From positions 44,923,501 through 44,987,500 of the forward strand of contig NC_073358.2 of NCBI RefSeq assembly GCF_027580225.2: a stretch of DNA of 64,000 bases. The letters run 5' to 3'. This stretch comes from Misgurnus anguillicaudatus. Its lineage: Eukaryota > Chordata > Actinopteri > Cypriniformes > Cobitidae. A program made the position numbers and the translations under genes. The notes under the pieces are model-generated. The model saw only the letters and a program-made list of their open reading frames with translations. It had not been told where the DNA came from and searched no databases. The first letter of the stretch is position 1. Every line of letters begins with the position of its first letter. This document shows, piece by piece, positions 23,901-35,900 of this stretch.

Positions 23901-26900
23901 TGTTTCTCTTTTTAAAATTTGCTTCTGCATGCAGTTAGTGTTAAGGCCATTAGGGTATGATTAAAAGCAGAGTATTTTAACTTTCCATGTTTATTCCTTT
24001 GAATAAACATTCTTGCACATCTGAGCCAAACACCTGCTGTCCCATTTACTCTTCGACATGCACAAGTCACCTAAAACATCATATATTCATAATCTTTTCA
24101 GTGAGACAGCAGACAGACAGCCTTTCACACATACATACCCATCAATGCGTCAGTCATACAGACAGACATCTTACAGACAGACCTGAACGCATGTTGCACT
24201 TCTTAACTTCTGACCCCTCAGTCTCATTAGAGCAGAACCACACACTTCCTCTTGATACGGATCTACAGGATGGATCTATGTAAAATCTGATCTGGATCGT
24301 CTCCATCAAACACACGAATCGGTTATCTGCTCCACAGCTGCTGGGAATTCATCCCCCGCTGCTTTGCTGCCCTTTTTGGGGTTAAGTTTGGGTAACCGGA
24401 GAGACAAAACAATGCAGCAAGCCTTTGAGGCAAATGATCTTCTACTACAATTATTTATGTATGCAGTACATGCTATCTGAAAATATTTCACTAAATATGT
24501 CCAGTTATTGGTATTTAGCCAATGCAGTTGATCATTTACATCATGTTACATTATGCATTTGGCAGACGCTTTTATCCAAAGTGACTTACAGGACATTAAA
24601 ATAATTAATTTAATCTGCATGAGTGTTCCCTGGAGTTGAACCCATGATCTTTTGCGCCGCTAACGTAATGCTTTACCACTTGGGCAGGTACAGGAACATA
24701 ACTTTTGGTCAATTTGATAATGATTTCACACTGTCAGGAAAAAACGTATTACCTCAAAGACAAATATCGGAACCAAAGAGTGAATTAGTACCTCAGAGGT
24801 ACTAAATTCTCGGGTGAGTGAGAGTCTCGTTTACCGAACGAACAAGCGCTTGGGTAGATCTGTGACAGTACCATTTGGGTACAGATATATATGAAGAGTG
24901 TGGTTCCAAAACTAGATTATTTTAATATACATTTGCTACCAATGTGTATCTTTAAGGTACTAACATGCAGTCTTTGGTACTCATGTGTACCTCTGAGGTA
25001 CTAACATGCACTCTTTGGTACTCACATGTACCTTTGGGGTACTAACATGCACTCTTTGGTACCCATATGTACCTCTGAGGTACTAACATGCACTCTTTGG
25101 TACCAATATGTACCTCTGGGGTACTAACATACACTCTTTGGTACCAATATGTACCCCTGAGGTACTAACATGCTCTCTTTGGTACCAATATGTACTTCTG
25201 AGGTACTAACATGCACTCTTTGGTACCTATTTGTACCTTTGATGTACTAACATGCACTCTTTGGTACCAATATGTACTTCTGAGGTACTAACATGCACTC
25301 TTTGGTACCTATTTGTACCTTTGATGTACTAACATGCACTCTTTGGTGCCAATATATACTTCTGAGGTACTAACTTGCACTCTTTGGTACCAAAGTGTAC
25401 ATTTGAGGTACTAACAAGCACTCTTTGGTACCAATGTGTACCTCTAAAGTACTAACATGCACTCTTTAGTAACCATATTTACCTCTGAGGTAGTAACATG
25501 CACTCTTTGGTACCCATATGTACCTTTGGGGTACTAACATGTACTCTTTGGTACTCATGTGCATCTCTGAGGTCCTAACATGCACTCTTTGGTACCCATG
25601 TGTACATCTGAGGTAGTGACATGCACCCTTTGGTACCCATATGTACCTTTGGGGTACTAACATGCACTCTTTGGTACTCATGTGTACCTCTGAGGTACTA
25701 ACATGCACCCTTTGGTACCCATGTGTACATCTGAGGTAGGTAACATGCACTCTTTGGTACCGATATGTACCTCTGAGGTACTAACATGCACTCTTTGGTA
25801 CCAATATGTACCCCTGAGGTACTAACATGCACTCTTTGGTACCAATATGTATCTCTGAGGTACTAACATGCACTCTTTGGTACCTATTTGTACCTTTGAG
25901 GTACTAACATGCACTCTTTAGTGCCAATATATACTTCTGAGGTACTAACATGCACTCTTTGGTACCATTATGTACCTCTGAGGTACTAACTTGCACTCTT
26001 TGGTACCAATGTGTCACTCTGAGGTATTAACATGCATGTTTTGGTACCAAAGTGTACCTTTGAGGTGCTAACTTGCACTCTTTGGTACCAATGTGTACCT
26101 CTAAAGTACTAACATGCACTCTTTAGTAACCATATTTACCTCTGAGGTAGTAACATGCACTCTTTGGTACCCATATGTACCTTTGGGGTACTAACATGTA
26201 CTCTTTGGTACTCATGTGCATCTCTGAGGTACTAACATGCACTCTTTGGTACCCATGTGTACATCTGAGGTAGTGACATGCACCCTTTGGTACCCATATG
26301 TACCTTTGGGGTACTAACATGCACTCTTTGGTACTCATGTGTACCTCTGAGGTACTAACATGCACCCTTTGGTACCCATGTGTACATCTGAGGTAGGTAA
26401 TATGCACTCTTTGGTACCGATATGTACCTCTGAGGTACTAACATGCACTCTTTGGTACCAATATATACCCCTGAGGTACTAACATGCACTCTTTGGTTCC
26501 AATATGTATCTCTGAGGTACTAACATGCACTCTTTGGTACCTATTTGTACCTTTGAGGTACTAACATGCACTCTTTGGTACCATTATGTACCTCTGAGGT
26601 ACTAACTTGCACTCTTTGGTACCAAAGTGTACATTTGTGGTACTAACATGCACTCTTTGGTACCCATGTGTACATCTGAGGTAGTAACATGCACCCTTTG
26701 GTACCCATATGTACCTTTGGGGTACTAACTTGCACTCTTTGGTACCAAAGTGTACATTTGATGTACTAACATGCACTCTTTGGTACCAATGTGTATTAAC
26801 ATGCACTTTTTGGTTCCAAAGTGTACCTTTGAGGTGCTAACATCCACCCTTTGTTACCCATATGTTCCTTTGGGGTACTAACATACACTCTTTGGTACTC

Positions 26901-29900
26901 ATGTGCACATCTGAGGTAGTAACATGCACCCTTTGGTACCCATATGTACCTTTGGGGTACTAACTTGCACTCTTTGGTACCAAAGTGTACATTTGATGTA
27001 CTAACATGCACTCTTTGGTACTCATGTGTACCTTTGGGGTACTAACATGCACTCTTTGGTACTCATATGTACCTCCTCTTAGGTAATAACATGCACTCTT
27101 TGGTACCAATTTGTACCCTTGAGGTACTAACATGCTCTCTTTGGTACCAATATGTACCTCTGAGGTATTAACATGTACTCTTTGGTACCCATATGTACCG
27201 TTGACGTACTAACATGTACTCTTTGGTACCAGTATGTAACTTTGAGGTACTAACATGCACTCTTTGGTTCCAATATGTATCTCTGAGGTACTAACATGCA
27301 CTCTTTGGTACCTATTTGTACCTTTGAGGTACTAACATGCACTCTTTGGTACCATTATGTACCTCTGAGGTACTAACTTGCACTCTTTGGTACCAAAGTG
27401 TACATTTGTGGTACTAACATGCACTCTTTGGTACCCATGTGTACATCTGAGGTAGTAACATGCACCCTTTGGTACCCATATGTACCTTTGGGGTACTAAC
27501 TTGCACTCTTTGGTACCAAAGTGTACATTTGATGTACTAACATGCACTCTTTGGTACCAATGTGTATTAACATGCACTTTTTGGTTCCAAAGTGTACCTT
27601 TGAGGTGCTAACATGCACCCTTTGTTACCCATATGTACCTTTGGGGTACTAACATACACTCTTTGGTACTCATGTGCACATCTGAGGTAGTAACATGCAC
27701 CCTTTGGTACCCATATGTACCTTTGGGGTACTAACTTGCACTCTTTGGTACCAAAGTGTACATTTGATGTACTAACATGCACTCTTTGGTACTCATGTGT
27801 ACCTTTGGGGTACTAACATGCACTCTTTGGTACTCATATGTACCTCCTCTTAGGTAATAACATGCACTCTTTGGTACCAATTTGTACCCTTGAGGTACTA
27901 ACATGCTCTCTTTGGTACCAATATGTACCTCTGAGGTATTAACATGTACTCTTTGGTACCCATATGTACCGTTGACGTACTAACATGTACTCTTTGGTAC
28001 CAGTATGTAACTTTGAGGTACTAACATGCACTCTTTGGTACCAATATGTACCTTTGGGGTACTAACATGCTCTCTTTGGTACCAATTTGTACCTTTGAGG
28101 TAGTAACATGCACTCTTTGGTACCAATATGTACCTTTTGATGTACTAACATGCTCTCTTTGGTTCCAATGTGTACCTCTGAGGTACTAACATGTACTCTT
28201 TGGTACCCATATGTACCGTTGACGTACTAACATGTACTCTTTGGTACCAGTATGTAACTTTGAGGTACTAACATGCACTCTTTGGTACCAATATGTACCT
28301 TTGGGGTACTAACATGCTCTCTTTGGTACCAATTTGTACCTTTGAGGTAGTAACATGCACTCTTTGGTACCAATATGTACCTTTTGATGTACTAACATGC
28401 TCTCTTTGGTTCCAATGTGTACCTCTGAGGTACTAACATGTACTCTTTGGTACCCATATGTACCGTTGACGTACTAACATGTACTCTTTGGTACCAGTAT
28501 GTAACTTTGAGGTACTAACATGCACTCTTTGGTACCAATATGTACCTTTGGGGTACTAACATGCTCTCTTTGGTACCAATTTGTACCTTTGAGGTAGTAA
28601 CATGCACTCTTTGGTACCAATATGTACCTTTTGATGTACTAACATGCTCTCTTTGGTTCCAATGTGTACCTCTGAGGTACTAACATGCACTCTATGGTAC
28701 CCATATGTACCGTTGACGTGCTAACATGTACTCTTTGGTACCCATATACACTCACCTAAAAGATTATTAGGGACACCTGTTCAATTTCTCATTAATGCAA
28801 TGGTGTAATGGTGTGGGGGATGTTTTCTTGGCACACTTTAGGCTCCTTAGTGCCAATTGGGCATCGTTTAAGTGCCACGGCCTACCAGACAATTGTTTCT
28901 GACCCTGTCCATCCTTTTATGACCACCATGTACTCATCCTCTGATGGCTACTTCCAGCAGGATAATGCACCATGTCACAAAGCTCAAATACTTTCAAATC
29001 GGTTTCTTGAACATGACAATGAGTTCACTGTACTAAAATGGCCCCCACAGTCACCAGATCTCAACCCAATAGAGCATCTTTGGGATCTGATGGAACGGGA
29101 GCTTTGTACCCTGGATGTGCATCCCACAAATCTCCATCAACTGCAAAATGCTATCATATCAATATGGGCCAACATTTCTAAAGAATGCTTTCAGCACCTT
29201 GTTGAATCAATGTCACGTGGAATTAAGGCAGTTCTGAAGGCTACAGCATTAGTATGGTGTTCCTAATAATCCTTTAGGTGAGTGAAAGCCTTTGACATCC
29301 CTTTGTGGTACTAACATGTACTTTTTGGTACCGATATGTACCTCTGAGGTAGTAATACGAACTTTGGGTGCAGGTGTAGTTTTTAAAAGTGACAGCTAGG
29401 GACCATTTTTTGTGACAGTGAGCTAGTCTTTTATTGGCTGGTGGTAAAAGCTGTTGCAAATACACAGTCTCATATTTATTATCAGTCCTTCAGAGTCATA
29501 TTTGTCAGAATAGGCTTTAACTCATGCACTCTTTGTTTACCACAGAAAGTAGTTTCCTTATTGCTAAAGCACTTCTCACACCCATTGTTCACTGTCCAAC
29601 ATTTGCACAGCTAAATAGATCATTATTTAGACTTAGGAAATGGTAGGAAAGGTGTTTTCTTTGATATATGGGCACTCAAACACACTAGCACTTAAAACAG
29701 TGTGATGAGGCAGGGCAGGTGGGCAATGTGCCAGCCTGGGGCTTTAGCAAACCTTTGGCACCGCTGTTGATTTTGGCACGGTATTTTAAGCTTTTTGTTG
29801 TCCCTTTGGCAGTGCATGTGCAGATGGTCGATGTTTTGTGACACCAGACAGCATTTCCTTCCAAGGATTAATTCTTTATAGTCGGGTTAATCTGATCTCA

Positions 29901-32900
29901 GTCAGTGTGTGATGAGGACTCTTACAATCCCTCCCACATTTACATTAATGCATTCGGCAGATGCTTTTATTCAAAGAGACTATACATTTATTATTAGTAT
30001 GTGTGTTCAAAGTGGGAATCAAACCGATGACCTTTGTGCTGCCTTCGCAATGCTCAACCAGCTGAGCTACAAGAATATTTTCCTCTTCGTACCTGAATTT
30101 TCAATTTAAAGCTACTTCATTAGCATGATGTATGTATGTACATGAGTCAAGAAACATATAGCAACAATCAAAAAAGTGGAATTAAAATAAGCTAACTATG
30201 ACAAAAAAGTATCCTTATTAACCTGTCTCCCTTTCCTTTTACTTGTCTCATCGTCTCTTTCCACGCATCTCTCTTTCTTCAATATAGGCTACCTGTCTCT
30301 CTCCACATGCCTCTCTCTTGCTTTCTTTTCTCTTAAAACTTGTTACTACCTGTCTCTCTTTTACAACCTGTCTTGCTCCCTATCTGTCTTTTTCTCGTCT
30401 TGACTTTGTTCACAAACTGTAGGTTCTCTCATCTCTTCTTTAAATATACACACATAGATGGATCCATTTCTGACATCCATAATGTTTGGGACTGTAAGTG
30501 TCACAAAATGCCCCAAGCTGTCACTGTAGGGCACTAATATGCACTCTTCGGTACCAATATGCACCCTTTAGGTGCAAAGTGTAATTTTTGAAAGGCTCCT
30601 ACCCCGGTGACAGCTATAGGGACCTGTTTTATAAAGTTTGGTTTTTGAATTTATAATTTAAAAGAAATTTAAAAAGCATGTTAAAATAACAAAGTTTAGT
30701 TTTAAATAAATCTAAATGCACATAATAAACCACCTGTCATATAAAAGGGGAAAAAAGAATCTATAAAAAACTTTTTTAGTTTAAAACTAAACATTTTATT
30801 GTGATTTATAGGCAAATAACAAACTGAAACAACTAAATAGGGGTGGTTTCCTAGACAGGGATTTGCTCAAGCCAGGACTAGACCTTAGTTTAATTATAAA
30901 ATATAACTAGTTTTAACAAACATGCCTTACTAAAAACATTACTTGTGTGTAGGGGTGGGCAATAAACCGGTATGATAGTAATTACCGGTATTGTGTCACG
31001 CCATGATATGGATTTTGCAAAACCGTTGATACCGGCGTTACATATTTTAAATTCTATTTTTGCACTTATCAGGGTTCCCGCGGGGTGTTACAAAAAAAAC
31101 TAACCTTCAGAAAGTTATATCTATGGCCTTAAAACGCCCAGATCTTCATCCTAGGACTTAAATTTAACTTTATGAATGTTATTTTTTTAAGACCCCGCGG
31201 GAGTTTACCCAAGACTTAAAAGTCATACCTCCGTTCCCGACATGCGCTGTCCACAGAAACACAAAACGAAAGGCTCCGATCGCACTTCAATCCATTTTTA
31301 ATCATCAATTTTTTAAGAGGATGCACATAATAGTGCACGCAAATCCTGCCAAAGACTATATTTCAGGTGTTGTGATCTGTATACAGCGAGTTTGGCGAGA
31401 AACAAGCCCGTGGCTACCTAAGCATTACCAGGTTCTGAAACATAAGAGGACCCAGAAGCGAACAAAATCAACACTCCTTTATTGAAAATCAACTTAAACA
31501 GTCGGGTTGTCGAGTCCCAAGGCACCAACAGCGCGTCAACAGTGTTATACATTTAGGAGGCTTTTTTTTACCTCACTGCAAGTCGTTTAACGTGTACTCC
31601 CTTTTCACTCAGATCCGCTCTCTCTACTGCGCCCTGACGCGCTCTCCAGATAACAGCAGCGATTGAAGGACAGAAAGCAAGAAATTACCGTAATAAACCA
31701 TAATTTGCCAAAAAGTGCAATTTATCTTCTTTTAGGAACCATTCCTTTTTTGATAGCGCAAATGGTTGAGGAGTTACGGTGAAATGAATAGCGCTTTCAG
31801 AGTGCTTTAGCGGATAACGTAAGCAACGTACCAAACACATTAAAAACAGCCTTTAATGGTAAATTTCGTTTTCTTAATGCAGATTTATTAATTAGAGAGG
31901 CTAATAAACAATACATAGTGCATATTTACGCATAAAAACGTATGAGTGGAGTGTTTTTGGCAATTGCCAATGTGAATCTGCTGGTTAATTAAATTAAATG
32001 CAATTAAATGCAATAAATACATTTATTAATATAACTAACTTGTATTATTAAACTGCATTCATTAATGCGTTCAGGGATTAATAATAATTTAAAGTGAGAT
32101 GGCATCTCCCATCAGATGTTCATATTAACAACAAAAAGAAAATCTTGTTCTTTGTATATTTATTAATCAAAACAGACACAAGATATACACAGCACACAGC
32201 TTTAAAGTTGTTGGATGTAGCGTAAAACATTGTAATAAGGCACATAGCCTACCAGCAATAGTGACAAAATGCATAAGAAGATGAGTCCATCCACACAATG
32301 GCGCTTTTAAAGGAAAAAATGGGAAAAGATAAAAAATCACGTCTATGTCCAATCCCTCACTTATTAGTAACATAAGGTTAAAAATACAAATTTTGTCCGT
32401 AATTTAACTAAGGTTTACTACAGTGTGACTCCAAGTTTTATCTTATATGGCAACATACCGTAATACCGTTATACCGGCTGAAGAGTGAAAAATACCTTGA
32501 TATGAATTTTTGCTCATACCGCCCACCCCTACTTGTGTGCATTTTGAGGCAAAACAAAGGGCACTGATGTATTTTAAGATCTATCAGTGCAAGTTGTTTT
32601 GAGTTTGGACAGCTCTTACATTTATTTTAGTCTAGGACTAGTCTAATCCCTGTCTGGGAAACTACCCCATAATGTTCATACATAACCAAAAAAAGGTAAT
32701 ATTTTGTATGCCATTTTTTTGGCCTTGGTAACAGCTTGTTTTTATTGTTTTACTGTATGTACAGTACTATAGTCTCTTTTGTTATTGACTAGTTTCTCCC
32801 AATACCTGATTTGGTGTGATCTATCTTTGAATTCACCAAATCCCAAATGAGTTCAATAAAATTTAAAGGTCCCCTGTGTAGATTTTTAGTGGCATCTAGT

Positions 32901-35900
32901 GGTGAGACTGTGAACTGCAACAAACGGCTCAGTCCACAGCTCACTTTTGAAATGCATAGAAAACTATGGTATAGAGACCTGAACCTGAAAACCACTAATG
33001 GTGATATCCAGATAAATGTCAATAAATATTGTTGAGTCATATAAAGAGAAACGTAACTCAAGTTCATACGTCCGCTATTATCCACTGGGTGGCGATCTTA
33101 CCCAACTTAAACACTGACGCATTCACTCAACACTGAAAACACAGCGTGTAAGTTTTGATGGCTTTGAATCTGATATCTTACATAAGTTCTTCACAAAAAT
33201 GGAATTATCTCTGCTTTTAGCTAAAAATTTTGAGAGGTGATAAGAGAACAGATGAATAGGATGAAACGTTTTTTTTATTGTTTGTTTTTGTTTGAAAGCG
33301 GATGGTATGTTCTTTCATTTGTTATTTTATGTTTATTTAAAGACGATAATTTTTCTGCAAGGCATCAAACTAAAACTGGATGGCAATTAAAAAAAAACGC
33401 TGACGGGGAAAGAGTTAAGCATGCTTCCAAGCATATTTGATCATCACTTCAACAGTTGCATGTTAATGTATAAATTAGATGAATGGTGATTTATAAAAAT
33501 AAACACCACAGTCTTAAATCATATTTTCATTGTGTTTTTACTGCGTCTGTGTTGGTTGGGAACTGCGCTCTGTTTCAGTCGCACTTGATTCTGAGGAACT
33601 ACTTTCTTTGGCGGAAGAGTAATATTTGTACTAATATAATTACAACTTATTTGTGTTTTATTTTATAAAATCCCGCTAACATTATGCATATGAAGCAACC
33701 GTTTTATAAACGCAACCCCCGCGAAGCAGTGGGGTTACAGTGCATTTTATTTTTACTCCGCTTCGCGTTGTGCCTAACAACGCCCCTAAGCTGTTATAAA
33801 ATGCACTGGTAACCCACTGCTTCTTGGGGCTTATTGCTTTAATAATGCCTAAAAGCTGCTGTGTGACAGGGTGTACAGCTAACAAGCAAAAAATCCCAGA
33901 AATAAGTTTTTATAAGCTGTCGACTTATAAACGAGTGTTTAAGGATACAAAAGTGGATACAGGCACCTTTTATAGTACTACTATTATTAGAACTGCGCCC
34001 ACTGAACGGAAAGGTAATCGGCGATCTACCTTTGTGTCTTTAAAGGGATACTTTACCGATTTAGCATTCAGCTTTGTATCTGTAGAAACCCGGCAGTATT
34101 ACTGAATGACCATGTTTCCCTCCATCATTTCCCCCTGAGAGGAGAGATATCTGCATTTTGGTTCTGCAAAAAAGTCCTCCGATGATGCAAAAATCATCAT
34201 ATTACATCATCGGAGGACTTTTTTGCAGAACCAAAATGCAGATATCTCTCCTCTCAGGGGGAAATGAGGGAGGGAAACATGGTCATTCAGTAATACTGCC
34301 GGGTTTCTACAGATACAAAGCTGAATGCTAAATCGGTGAAGTATCCCTTTAAACACTTGTTTTTTGGGGTTGACAGCTTATAAAAACGTATTTCAGTTTT
34401 TTTTTTGGCTTGTTAGATGTACACCTTGTCACACAGCAGCTTTTAGGCATTATTCTTTTTTTTTGTTATAAGCCAGAAATGACAAGTAGGCAGCATTTTG
34501 TAATACAAAGTGAATGGAGACGGTTGCATTGTTTCCCCCCCGGTGGGTGTGGTTTTCAAATTAGCATAACTGCGCTCTGTCTCTATAGCCTCCACGGACA
34601 AACACGTCATCGTCTGAGACAAAGTAGTGACATAAAACGCTCTATAAAGCAGTTTGTCCATTTAGGGCTACTGTAGAAACTTGGTGGCGTGAAATGGCGA
34701 CTTTAATGTAAGGGGATCCACGGTTTATGTAGATAAAAACGGCTCATTCTAAGGTAATAAAAACAATACAGTTCAGTATGAAAGATCTTTATACACCACT
34801 AATAATGTAGTTCGAAAAGTCCTTCAAAAAGTTACACAGTGCTTTGACTTGGTCAGTCCATCAGTTCCACATTTTTGTCTTTGTCTCTTCGATGTATACT
34901 ATTAGTTTAGATTATACATTACATTATATTTATTACAGTACATCATATTCAAATATATCATTCATTCTTATTATGTGGTATAGCGCTATCTGTTACTCTT
35001 GTGATGTGACACTTGTCTATAGACATTATCTTTGTTTTGAAGTGTGGTCTTTCTAAGGCTGCTTGCTCTTTAAAGCTCTTATTTAGTGTCTTCATGAGTG
35101 AGTGGCTCTGGGCTCCACCTTTACTTCAAGCAATAGTCTCTCTAAACCTTGTTTACTGCCGTGTGCCAAGATAATGCAAAGTCTCAATGACCTGTCTCTT
35201 TCTTATCTGTTTCTCGACTTTCCCTCTCTCTTTCCCACTCCCTCGCTCTCCATTTCCTTTAAGATTCAAATAGCTGTAAGTGGGTTTACATTGCCAAAGA
35301 ACAGAGGTGTAAAAAATTTTTTATGAACATGACCCGTTTGTGAAATCCAGGCTAAAGTCTCATAATATGATTGTGAGATAAGGATCAGAGTTGATTTAAC
35401 GCAGTCGAAATACAGTTGTGTTAAAAAATGTGTACTTATAAAAGTAAAAACAGTGCTGAAGTGTTATAAATAAGTTTTATTTCCTTATTTTAAATGTATT
35501 GAAAACATTACACATTCAATTTCAAATCAAAGCATTAACAGAATTTACTGTTACATTAAAGTCTGTATTGTCCTTTTCAAAGGAAGAAAGCTGTTAAAAA
35601 ACATTTTATTTAAAGGGACTGCAAGTAGGATTTACCTCCATCTAGTGGTGAAATTGTATTTTGCATTCAAACAAATAGTGCTCTCTATAGCCTCGCTTTT
35701 CCAAATGCATGCTGCATTTACTACGGTAGCCATTATGTACTGATCTCCTTGTCCGTTTCAGCTGGTTCACGTGTTCTGAATGAAAACGCATTGTGGAAAC
35801 GCGCCGGTAGGCTATGATTTGTCCCTCTCTGCTATTATAGTTTATCAATACGGCGGAACGACATTGAAGCCTTCTGGGACTTACCCATTCAATGTAAGTA

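Larger units (their letters stand above)
24940..28747 (+). repeat. 41-bp minisatellite, about 90 units
   Basis: Unit CTAACATGCACTCTTTGGTA plus CCAATATGTACCTCTGAGGTA, about 41 bp (for example 25041 to 25082). Each unit holds GGTACC and GTACC/GGTAC palindromes. Variation is organised into larger duplications (657, 771 and 247 bp). Minus-strand frames over it (25466-27782) are repeat artefacts. It lies in the 20.9-kb intron between the sushi and transmembrane exons of susd2. Confidence 0.95.
33697..34465. mobile_element. Fold-back element encoding THAP heads, split by a hairpin MITE
   Basis: The left arm AATAATGCCTAAAAGCTGCT (33841) and right arm complement AGCAGCTTTTAGGCATTATT (near 34437) are inverted copies. 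Upstream GTGCATTTTATAACAG-like stems surround AACCCCCGCGAAGCAGTGG. The inner insertion is 34044-34348. Confidence 0.6.

Noticed and set aside
25466..27782. Several 71-94 codon minus-strand frames with [17 protein letters not shown] repeats
   Set aside because: They are translations of the 41-bp minisatellite; 41 is not a multiple of three, the frames cycle with the array, and there is no splice or homology support.
24940..28747. CRISPR-like regular repeat spacing
   Set aside because: There are no unique spacers; units are head-to-tail tandem copies in a vertebrate intron.
29940..30076. Possible tRNA gene on the minus strand
   Set aside because: A and B boxes are present but the acceptor stem and the cloverleaf 3' half are not; the tail matches a dispersed SINE.
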